Positions 55,875 to 64,000 of a DNA stretch of 64,000 nt are shown piece after piece. How positions within the stretch are numbered: the stretch's first letter is position 1; each line of letters opens with the position of its first letter. Under the pieces are notes generated by a model that saw nothing but the letters and a program-made list of their open reading frames with translations, was not told where the DNA came from and did not search any database. The translations under genes and the position numbers were made by a program. Source of the DNA: Isoetes taiwanensis (Eukaryota > Streptophyta > Lycopodiopsida > Isoetales > Isoetaceae); the NCBI GenBank assembly GCA_021234155.1, contig JAJEKV010000001.1, positions 27,979,768 through 28,043,767 of the forward strand, read 5' to 3'.

Positions 55875-56300
55875 GAAAAACCATCTCGAGCACGCGACTC
55901 TCATCCCATCACCTTGCCATAGAAACCGGCGGATGGCAAGGATTGGAGCGAAAAAGACCGCTATGTCCCTGGCTTTGCTTGACGTAGAACCACAAATTGA
56001 GGACGAGGCCCATGCTTTGCTCTTTTGTCCATCTTATGAGCATATCCGTGAAGCTTTTGCCATCACTGCCGATAATCTTCAAGACTTATTCCAGTTGCAA
56101 CCGGCCAAGCTGGGATCATATCTGAAGACTATCTTTAAGGAAAGATCAGACATCATACTCTTATATGATCACATGACACTGCTTGAAAATTCTGGATTAT
56201 TTATATTTTGATGATTTATGTGCCATATTGGCGCCTAAAATGTAAATGTAAATGTACTGTTTGCCATATGGACCTGAGGGTCCCAAAAAATGGCATGATC
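55875..56300 (+). pseudogene. LINE C-terminal zinc-binding region and 3' end
   Basis: The frame 55933-56211 contains DVEPQIEDEAHALLFCPSYEHIRE, matching the C-terminal HxxxxC-type zinc region common in plant LINEs. The first cysteines are lost. The 3' end shows a TGTAAA repeat (about 56243-56256), then ATAT-rich sequence near 56302-56330 that may be the target flank. Confidence 0.65.
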
Positions 56301-56756
56301 AATATATATATTGATATATTGATTGATATATAAGAGGCTATACGAGTTTATCATGACCAAGTTTCGGGCCTTTTTTGCTCTACTATACTAACATGTTTTA
56401 GCAATAACTGAGGTTTAAATGATTTACTCTGTTCTTTTGATTTCTACTATATTCATGTGTATTTATACACTTTACTATATTCATGTGATTTGTACATTTG
56501 ATAACCTCCTGTTTGGGTCTGCAAATTCATTTTAAAATCCATTTTTCTTGCTTCTTCTAAATAATGGGCAAAGGGGATCCAAATAGTGACTGGTGACGAA
56601 CCGAGAAACCAATTGTACCTTTTGGCCCTTGCTACATTCATGCTAATGTAGTATTGTTTGGCTGCAGGTACCAAGCTTCTCTTCCCTATGTTTTTCCTTT
56701 GTAATGGATATGCTGAAAATTGGACTTGGATCACAACGATGGCTCATTTGATGAAG
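56301..56756. other. No recognisable gene
   Basis: AT-rich; begins with alternating ATAT/TGATATAT repeats. One 93-codon minus frame without motifs. Confidence 0.45.
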
Positions 56757-56919
56757 CACTTTTGCAAGTCAATTTCCTTTATCTTGGTTGTCATCTACAC
56801 TCAAGATCCATGCTAATAATTCTTTATGTTCATGCTCCCAAGATGCATACTAAATAAACCTTTACATGCATTTCTGTGTGTCAAAAAGCGTTGGCCCCTG
56901 CTTCCATTGTCCTATTTCT
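56757..56919. repeat. Dispersed direct repeat, copy 2
   Basis: Matches part of intron 7 of the proton pump interactor gene (52431-52594) with a few small differences. Possibly a remnant of a duplication of the gene's 3' end or a small mobile element shared by both places. Confidence 0.85.
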
Positions 56920-56959
56920 GGATGCTTGAGTATTTTTTCTTCTTCAACACATCTTCACC

Positions 56960-57004
56960 AGGCCTAATGCCCTTTGTTTAATGGCCTAATGCCCTTTGTT
57001 TAAT
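56960..57004. repeat. 22-bp tandem duplication
   Basis: GGCCTAATGCCCTTTGTTTA plus two bases occurs twice in succession. Confidence 0.85.
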
Positions 57005-57012
57005 GTTTCTAA

Positions 57013-57104
57013 GATGGATGATTATCACCTTAGTATATGCCTGACGAATGCTTATGATATTCTTGAAAGATGCCGGAATGGAAAAAATGTCAAGATCTCT
57101 GCAA
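57013..57104 (+). other. Exon-like block
   Basis: The frame starts MDDYHLSICLTNAYDILERC and ends VKISAK at a donor-like AAGGTATGCC. It is protein-like with a good donor site but no recognised family. It could be a lone exon of a decayed gene. Confidence 0.25.
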
Positions 57105-58080
57105 AGGTATGCCCTGTTTTCTAAGCTCAGATGAACCATATCACGTGTGGGAGCTTTTGAGGACCTTGTTCAAACCCATTGGAAGACCATGCTTATTGCT
57201 TTTCTAAAAATAGTCATCCTATCCCAGTAACAGTTTCCTAATTTATTATGTACAATGTTGGGTGAAAAGTGGCACATGGCTCAATATATTCAACATCTTT
57301 CATGATACTCGTGACTCAATTTCACTTGATTTCAGTCCTATTTTATTTTAAGTAATGCCTTGTATATATATAGGTTGTCCTTCATATATCCTCTGTATTT
57401 CAAGGCAATGTGTATTTATACGGATATTTCACAAAGCAAATATAGAATTCCACTATGCCGAATTATGTCCAAAAGATTCATAATATTCATTCCGCACAAT
57501 CATAAGTTTAAAACCATATTTTAGATTGGAAATCTGGTATGAAGGCCAAAAGCACATAACTTTCACAATACTCATGCCTCACTGCCTTCATTCAATATGC
57601 ATAAAACAACACCTTCATTCTTCACAATATAAGAGAAGGGAATCAAGAGGTCTATTTGGCACCAAGCACATGTGTTGCATGCAGGAAAAAATGATTTAAT
57701 AAGAAAGCCCAAACCCGCAGTACTATAAGAAACAATGTTAGAACAAGTCATGATGAAATTAAACAAAAAAAGATCCTCATTGCTAACATTGTTCGTGCTA
57801 CAACTCATTATATTCAATGCCAGACCTGTAAGGAAGATTATCAAACTTAGATCTGTAATGCTGATAAGTTGCAAATGTCTAAATCCGCATGAACATTAAA
57901 AGAAAACGAATGAAGTTACATTCGAAGAAGTAACAAAATATATTAGAAAGTTACACAATATTTTAAAAGATTACCAAAGACTAGAAACGGTGGGCATGAC
58001 TGAGATTATGTAAATAATATACCGTAACAATGATAGAATAACACAAAAGTACTACATTGATAAAGCATTCAACACCGTTT
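57105..58080. other. No recognisable gene
   Basis: AT-rich. A minus-strand 100-codon frame (57572-57874) has hydrophobic stretches but no motif. Nothing else. Confidence 0.45.
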
Positions 58081-59252
58081 CCTGTTTGCTCTACCTCGTT
58101 TTTACCCTTTTCTTTTCCCGTTTGCTCTTTTTTTTCTTATACACTCCTCTTTTTCCTTTTCTCGGTTTCCTTACACATTTCATTTTTTATTTTTTTCTCC
58201 ATTTTTTCCTTTTTCCCACCCCCTTTTTCCCCTTCACTTCCCTTTCTTTTCCCCCTTTTCAAATTTTCCTTTTCCTTTCTCTGATAGACTTTCCCCACCT
58301 TTTTTCTCTTCCCCATTTTCTCTCACCTCCCTCTTTTCCCCTTCCTTTCTTTTTCCTTTTGTCTTTTTCCATGTATTTTTCCCACATTTTTCCTTTCCCC
58401 ACTCTTTCCCATTTTCTTCTTCTCTCTCTCTTTTCCCATCATTTTTTCTTCCCTTTTCCCCTTTCTCTATCATTTTCCTCTTTCCTTTTTTCTCGTGCCC
58501 TTCCCCCCTACCATTTTTCAGTTTCTCTTCTTCCCTTAAAAAAAAAAAAATTGTGTGTCCTTTTTTCTAAAGTACCCTTCGCCTTTGCCTTTTTTTTCCT
58601 TATCCTTTCCCTTTTTCCAAGCCTTTTTCCCTTTTCCTTTTCTTTTCTTCATTTCTCTACCCTTTCCCTCTTCCCTTTTCCTAGTGCTTTTTTTCTTTTT
58701 TCCTTTCTCCTTCTTTTTTTCTTCTCTTTCTTTTTCCCTTTTCTTATGTTATTGTCTCTTTTGTTTTTTTCTCATCCATTCCTTCTTCCTCTTTTTTACA
58801 TGTCCTTTTCCTCTTCCTCCTTCTCTCTCTCTCCCCCCCTTTCCCTCCTATTCGTTTTTCTAGGTGCCTTTTCTCCCTTCTCTTTTTTTTTTTCCTTTAT
58901 TCTTTCCTTTTCTCTATAGCTATTTTCCCTTTCACACTCATCCTTTTCATGTTCCCTTTCTTTCCCTACCCTTTCCCTCTTCCCCTCATCCTCCCACTTT
59001 TTAGTACCCTTTTTCCTTCCCCGTTCCCTTTCGCCCTTCTTGTTTCTACTTCCTTTCTCTTTTCCTTTTTTCATGCCATTTTTTCCTTCCCTTTTCCCTT
59101 TTCCTTACCCTTTCCCGCTTCCTGTTTTTTCCATGCTTTTTTTTTCCTTCATTTTTCCCTCTCTTATTCTCTTTCCCCTGTGCGTTTTTGCCCTCCACGT
59201 TCTCCCATTCTCCCCTCGTTTTTCATCCTTTTCTTTTTTTCTTTTCCCCGTA
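58081..59252. repeat. 1.2-kb polypyrimidine (polypurine on minus) tract
   Basis: The plus strand is almost entirely T and C for about 1170 bp, as irregular TTTTCC, CCCTTTTTC and TTCTTTT words, with occasional A or G and one A-run near 58539. The tract explains the long Phe/Ser/Leu frames on plus and Lys/Glu/Arg frames on minus. Such tracts can form triplex (H-DNA) structures. Confidence 0.95.
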
Positions 59253-60493
59253 GGAGATCAAAGCACGACCAATCATGCTGATGGGAAGTCATGCAATAAA
59301 TCTCAGCCTTCACATGCAGTCAATTGATTTTAGCCATTCAAATTAGAGCATGGTTCAATCCAATACAATATCTACTTACTTAAAATATTTTTGTGGGGTG
59401 TGTCCTCTTTTTTTCCGCCACCGGTAACGCCGGTAACACCCCATTTTCCAGCCAAAAAGTGAAATTTTGGAACCGGAATATAAGGCCCGAGTTTTCAGAG
59501 TAAAAAATTTAAGGTTTTTTTATGGGCTAGGGTTTGATGTGGAGCCGTTTCTGAAAGTTTCTAAATGCTACTGTAACGCTTGGCACCTAAATAGCTGATT
59601 ATTTGTTTATTATAAAACCCAGAGGCGGTTGGAGAGTTAAGAGCTCAATATTCTTCTTCTTTGCCTAGCTTGAGGTTTTAGGAGTTCGACTCCGGATGTG
59701 TTCTACGATTCTTATCAGGGTCTGGGTGAATTTGTCTGCTTTCAGTTTCCTCTATGTTGCTTTTGTGTTTGGTTAAAATGGTATTGGAGATCATTATTGT
59801 TTCTTGTTCTTACTTTCTTCCATCGTTTGTTCTGCAACCAGTGAGAACAAAGGCATGTCATCTATGTGAGTAGACTATGTTGCATTTGGATTTTTTGTTT
59901 ATTTACTTTTGAAAAGGTATTGCCTAGATATTTTGCTTGCGAGACATCTAATTTAGATATCTAATAGAGCATGACGAATTTGACATCGAGTTTCTAGGAG
60001 TGGTGTTTGGGATGCCTTATGTGTAATATATAGGGCAATGGAACATAGCCAGAGGCCCGAAAGAAAGGCTGCATCTGGGATTTCCATCATACAACCTTTT
60101 CTGGAACGAATGTGTAATAATGCTCAAAATGGATCTATGAGTGAAGGCAAGCTATCTAAATAGCTAATTTGTATGTAAGTTTTCTTCACCATTTGCAGAT
60201 ATATCGGATATATTAAGTTTGCTAGGTATAGTGGAGAGTTGCAAGATTGAGGTCATTTCATGCTTTGTATTCTATTTTTCCTATTTTATTTTGAAGCACT
60301 ATATGTTGTTTGTGAATCTATTTATAAGTTCAATTTTAAATTCTATGGATCCTTTGCCAGTTCTAGCAAATTTGAGCACCAGTGAGACTACATGTCCATT
60401 TTGTGATATCCATCTTGAAAAGAGTTGGATTTATATGGACTTTCGTCCATCTTGTGAACAACTATGACACTCTCTAAGCATTGGCCCAATTTG
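59253..60493. other. No confident gene
   Basis: Some GC-richer sequence near 59420-59460 (CCGGTAACGCCGGTAAC repeat). A short plus frame (60219-60467) ends with TTCPFCDIHLEKSW, a CxxC that could be a zinc-finger start, cut off by the LTR at 60494. An exon-like origin is possible but not shown. Confidence 0.35.
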
Positions 60494-62065
60494 TGTGACG
60501 TTCCAGCACAGTATACGGTCCCAGAACGTATACTGTACTGCCTCGTCACGTGTACACGCCACCCCGACTGACGTGTACGCCGACGTGTAGCCAGGTGGGT
60601 AGCCCCTAGGGGGCAACTTGCTAGGTATGTGCATTTATTATTAATGTGCACATTTACCAATGTGCACATTAATGTGGGCACACCTTTCCATGTGGGCACA
60701 TTTTGCCACCTAGCCATTAAAGGCAAGTGGGCCCATTCCCAATTATCCCACATGCCTAAAGGGATAATTGGAAACCCTAGCCCTAACCCTTGTCTATTTA
60801 GGAGGGGAAACCCTAACTTGCCCAATTTTCGTTCCTAGGGTTTTAGAGCTCTGTTTTGGCTGCTCCAAGAGCCAAAACCGCCTCCCAGACTCTGTCTGAG
60901 AGAATTGCACCATTAGTTTTCCTTGATTCGAGCAGTTCAGCAGGATGGTCGAACTCAGGTCAGGAGGAGCAACTCAAGGATCAGGTATTTAGTCAATTTA
61001 ATAGCCTAAACCATCTTTTAGTCATAGAATCAGTAGGTTTAGCCTATTAAATTGCCCATAGCAGCCATCTAGAGCCCTAGATACCAGACTCTAACTAAAG
61101 AACCTAACTCTATGATATAGAATAGATCTAGTTCTTTAGTGCTTTTGTGATGTATATGGATGATATATCTCTATGAACTCCTTGTATTGGGAAGGGGGGT
61201 AGAGACCTAAAGCTTGGTAGTAGATGCTCCTAGATTAGCCTCTCTAGCACACTATAGATTCGGCCTGTGTACAAGAACCACACCTGGTTGTGGGTGAAGG
61301 GGCTAGACTGGCTAAGAAGGAGGTTCATGTCCTGACTCTTGAACGATCCCTCTGGTGTGTAAGGCCTATCAGGGATCATTGTGACTAGGTCTAATGGCTT
61401 ACCACTGAGCGCGGGTAAGGCATGGACTCGACACCCGTGGAGTGGTGTACACTTTCCAGTGGGTTCAGTCGGATACGGGCAGTGGCCCTCTAGTCACCTT
61501 GAGTCAGCATGTAGATCTCTGGAGGGAGTGATCCCTTCCTGCCCCATCGGAACTGGGAGGATGAACCCCAGGAATAGCCCTTTTGGCTATGCATCCAGCG
61601 GGCTACAGTCAGGTCCCGACACTCTTCAACCTACTCCGCAAAGTGTGCACAGGAGGGGCGGATGGAGTGGACAACCCTATGCCATGTTCATATGCCAGCC
61701 AAATCCATTGCCATGAATTCTGTCTGCAATGAACTCTGGAGACCCAAGCCGTCAGTCCTCCCCTCGAGTCTGAGCCTAGGGTAGGACCCCTATGTATGAT
61801 GCTGATCATTGTCTATGCAGATGTTGGTGCACCACCCTTCGAGGTGGATATGTGATTATGTTGTATACTGACATGTATGTTTACGCTTCCGCAGCTAGGT
61901 AGGCCCTGAGGGAGACGGGGTAAAATGACCCCTTCACTCTTCCTACTGGGACTCGTTATGGGTGCAGTGATTGTGGAGGGCCCTGTATCAGTATGGAGCT
62001 GGTATGGGGGATGAACTCCTGTTTGTATACGGTGAGGGCACCGTATACGAGTAGGGGACATCACA
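60494..62065 (+). repeat. 5' LTR of a retrotransposon (about 1572 bp)
   Basis: Starts TGTGACG and ends ACATCACA, short inverted ends TGTGA/TCACA, and is followed after one base by an initiator-Met primer-binding site. Near the start lies CAGTATACG...CGTATACTG and near the end GTATACGGTG...GCACCGTATAC, two small palindromes with a common core. AAACCCTAA-type telo-box words occur near 60770 and 60809. The second LTR lies outside the window, so the start is inferred from the TG...CA rule. Confidence 0.72.
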
Positions 62066-62066
62066 G

Positions 62067-62078
62067 TGGTATCAGAGC
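62067..62078 (+). promoter_or_regulatory. tRNA-iMet primer-binding site
   Basis: TGGTATCAGAGC, identical to the primer sites at 10051-10062 and 23536-23547, one base after the LTR end. Confidence 0.9.
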
Positions 62079-62278
62079 AATGTTCTTGGAGACCAAGAGC
62101 AAAGCACTGACCATGCTCCCAGTAGTACTAACTTGATAGGATTCTCAAACCTCGAAAAAAAAATGGGAATTTTTTTTTTCTCATTTTTGTAGTAGATGCT
62201 AAGCTAGTAACAGTTAAAAAAATGAATGGAAACATAAAAAGACTAAAATTAGTGAGCCAACCTTCAAAAAGTAGGATG

Positions 62279-62345
62279 GTCTCACACGTCGCGCCAGGAC
62301 AGATAATGAGAATCTCATTTTCGGGCTGGGCGCAACGTGTGAGAC
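62279..62345. repeat. 67-bp palindrome, copy 1, in the retroelement leader
   Basis: GTCTCACACGTCGCGCC at the left pairs with GGGCGCAACGTGTGAGAC at the right, and the centre (AATGAGAATCTCATT) is itself palindromic. A second copy lies 192 bp downstream. Confidence 0.92.
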
Positions 62346-62470
62346 ATTCAGCTTGAAACACACTAAAAAGTCATAAATTACAGCAAAATAACTTGATTAG
62401 CTAAAATTAGTATGTTACATTTCTAGAAACGTGCTTAGAAAGTATAAAATTTAGCAGCGGGACCCACCAT

Positions 62471-62537
62471 GTCTCACACGTCGCGCCAGGACAGAAAATG
62501 AACTTTTCATTCTCGGTCTGGGCGCAACGTGTGAGAC
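62471..62537. repeat. 67-bp palindrome, copy 2
   Basis: Same length and same outer arms as copy 1. The centre differs at several bases, yet arm pairing is largely kept (AATGAA...TTCATT). Confidence 0.92.
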
Positions 62538-62616
62538 CATGCTTGAATTTAGGTGTTCTAGGTGTTTTAGACAACCCAAAAAGGTAGTTTGAAATTTAAC
62601 CTAAAAATCGGCCGCC

Positions 62617-62624
62617 TATAAATA
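62617..62624 (+). promoter_or_regulatory. TATA box upstream of the H3-like ORF
   Basis: TATAAATA lies 109 bp before the ATG at 62726, after an AT-rich leader and right before a GC-rich, pyrimidine-rich stretch. It would place transcription start near 62650. It could be a promoter separate from the LTR; not proven. Confidence 0.5.
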
Positions 62625-62725
62625 AACCTAGGCCCCCCCTATTTCCGCGTCCCTCCCTCAGAAATCTGCTCTCGTTTGCCAAGGCGATCTTCTGGCGCAC
62701 AGCTCGGATCGGCGAACCGTCGAAT

Positions 62726-64000
62726 ATGGCCCGGACCAAACAGACTGCTAGGAAGCCCCGCCCAGGCGAATCTTCCAGCGCCCACGATCCTGCCCTGATA
62801 CAGAGGGTACTGCAAGAACGCCTTTTCAGGCAAGGCGAATCTTCATCGAGTGAGGAGGCAGACTCGGACCAAAGCGACGGAACAGAGGTCCTAGGCGAGG
62901 AGCAACCGGATGTCATGCACCAAATCCTCAAAGAAATCGCCGAGGAGGAAAGGAGGAGAAAAGAGGAACAAGATCGAGTGGCTGAAGAACGCGAAGAGCA
63001 GAGGCAGCCAACCATCGAGGAACAACTTGAAGCTTGGACCCGTTTGATGGAGGCTGAAGAGAGAGAAGAACAGCAGCAGCCGAGGCTCGACCCAGCTGAA
63101 GAAGAGGACCTCGCGGCGTTCATCAAGAAGTATGAAGCCAAAGAGCGCCGCCGAGAGAGAGAGAGGAAGAGGAAGAGACAGGAGGAGGAGCCTACCACAG
63201 CCGGCGAGCCGAAGAAGAAGAAGGGCAAGGGCATAAAGGCGGGCAAAAGAAAAGTCGTAAAGGTTAAGCGGGGAAAGGGTGTAGTCATTACTGAACCCTC
63301 AGGCGACAAGACCCCGCCCACCACCGACGATTCGGACGAAGACTACGTCCCCAACACTGGGGGGGCAAGCTCTTCAAAACCCCCGGTTGTGGAGCAGGTA
63401 GCACCGGAGCAGATAGCACCCGAGCAGAAGCAGCCCGGGCAGGCACCGAAGCCCCCACCCTACCCAACGTGGGATAAGAACAAAGGCCAGCGACCACAAC
63501 GGGAGGCGTATGTGATAGATCCCGCAAAAGTCTATCAAAGGAAGATGAAGGAACACAACGCCTTCATGGCGAAGTGGGAGGCATATAACGCATACTATCA
63601 GGAGAACAGGTTACGGACTATCGAGGGCGGACGTCCGACAAAGGGCCAGACCCTAAGGCCGCCACCACCAAAGCCCAAGCCTCCCAGAGCACCAGGAAAG
63701 AAGCGGACCGGCAGGAAGCAGTCGGAGATAAGAGCTCTCAAGGAGATCCGGCACTTCCAGTGAAGTTACGGATTTTTGATCCCCCGTGCACCGTTCCAGC
63801 GCCTAGTCCGAGAGGTCATCCAGGAGTACAACACGGACATGAGGGTGACCGACGAAATGTTGTTGTGCCTACAGGAGGCAGCCGAGCAGAAACTGGTGCA
63901 GCACTTTGAAGATTCGACGGCCTGCACAGTTCACGCGAAGAGAGTCACACTCATGAGGCAAGACATGCATCTTGCTAGGCACATTAAGGGAGAACGCCCT
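62726..64000 (+). CDS. Histone H3-like protein with giant inserted tail; in-frame TGA; continues past window
   Basis: Residues 1-10 are [10 protein letters not shown], the exact H3 start with K4 and K9. Residues 13-60 are Ser/acidic. About 62-155 is a charged coiled coil ([16 protein letters not shown]). 163-188 is lysine-rich ([14 protein letters not shown]). 201-207 is acidic. 219-322 is Pro/Gln/Lys-rich. Residues 335-345 ([11 protein letters not shown]) match the H3 alphaN helix. Codon 346 is TGA (63761-63763). The same frame continues [43 protein letters not shown] and KGERP, a full H3 fold with canonical loop lengths, ending where H3 ends. H3 is 135 residues; this is 425 codons. The loop length argues against CENH3. 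It occupies the gag position behind an LTR and primer site, and is much more GC-rich than its flanks. Captured gene, pseudogene or element protein are all possible. Confidence 0.85.

Noticed and set aside
58086-58919. 277-codon plus frame and other long frames in the pyrimidine tract
   Set aside because: Product is almost only Phe, Ser, Leu, Pro; a direct consequence of T/C-only sequence lacking stop codons.
58796-59074. Lys/Glu/Arg-rich minus-strand frames
   Set aside because: The purine complement of the same tract; no domain, no start context.
60766-60820. Telomere-like CCCTAA words
   Set aside because: Only one or two imperfect copies; better read as telo-box promoter words within the LTR than as telomeric sequence.
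62596-63324. 242-codon minus-strand frame
   Set aside because: Antisense shadow of the H3-like ORF; Ser/Leu-rich because the sense strand codes for charged residues.
62726-64000. Reading the H3-like ORF as a centromeric H3 (CENH3)
   Set aside because: The fold has the canonical loop-1 length and the tail tip is canonical H3, whereas CENH3 usually has a diverged tail and a longer loop 1.
1-64000. CRISPR array, operons or prokaryotic genes
   Set aside because: No regular spaced repeats of that kind; introns, LTR elements and plant families show a nuclear eukaryotic sequence.

Overview
This is a repeat-rich nuclear segment of a land plant, probably a non-seed vascular plant such as a fern or lycophyte. 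The evidence is nested Ty1/copia and Ty3/gypsy elements, a LINE, a hAT transposase, a CACTA-type MITE, a plant-specific proton-pump-interactor gene with eight exons and GT..AG introns, and a single-tyrosine HUH (Rep) transposase fragment of the kind reported as Replitrons, abundant in non-seed plants. The lineage is an inference; no species is claimed.

Layout. 1-4.79 kb: no confident gene, one strong foldback. 4790-11175: a Ty1/copia element on the minus strand with 5-bp target duplication GAGTA. It contains a younger non-autonomous LTR element (7515-10239, target duplication CCACC, identical 177-bp LTRs). 11.2-15.5 kb: broken host-like coding pieces, including minus-strand remnants resembling a METTL13-type methyltransferase. 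15.5-22.9 kb: nothing recognisable. 22948-34290: a second Ty1/copia element on the plus strand, split by a 3'-truncated Ty3/gypsy (24419 to about 30005) and by a SINE-like insertion. 35518-35699: a CACTA-type MITE. 36.3-39.1 kb: a decayed kinase-like ORF and a decayed coiled-coil/RING-like ORF. 39.25-40.87 kb: eight consecutive, mutually different imperfect hairpins. 41.1-42.8 kb: hAT transposase (minus). 42.8-44.6 kb: chromodomain Ty3/gypsy remnant (minus). 45.7-48.5 kb: Rep-type HUH ORF followed by exon-like blocks. 49712-52709: the one apparently intact host gene, a 670-residue proton pump interactor. 54.4-56.2 kb: 5'-truncated LINE. 58.08-59.25 kb: 1.2-kb pyrimidine tract. 60494-62065: an LTR with an initiator-Met primer-binding site, a leader with two copies of a 67-bp palindrome and a TATA box, then a GC-rich ORF running to the window end.

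The most unusual object is that last ORF (62726-64000). It starts with the canonical histone H3 N-terminus ([10 protein letters not shown]), continues through about 320 residues of acidic coiled coil, lysine-rich and proline-rich sequence absent from H3, and ends with a complete H3-type histone fold whose last visible residues match the H3 C-terminus. A single in-frame TGA lies at the position of H3 K56. It sits where gag is expected in an LTR retrotransposon, which suggests histone capture by a retroelement or an H3-mimic element protein. The second unusual object is the hairpin array at 39.25-40.87 kb.

Most mobile-element genes here are visibly broken. The identical-LTR element and the H3-like ORF look comparatively recent.
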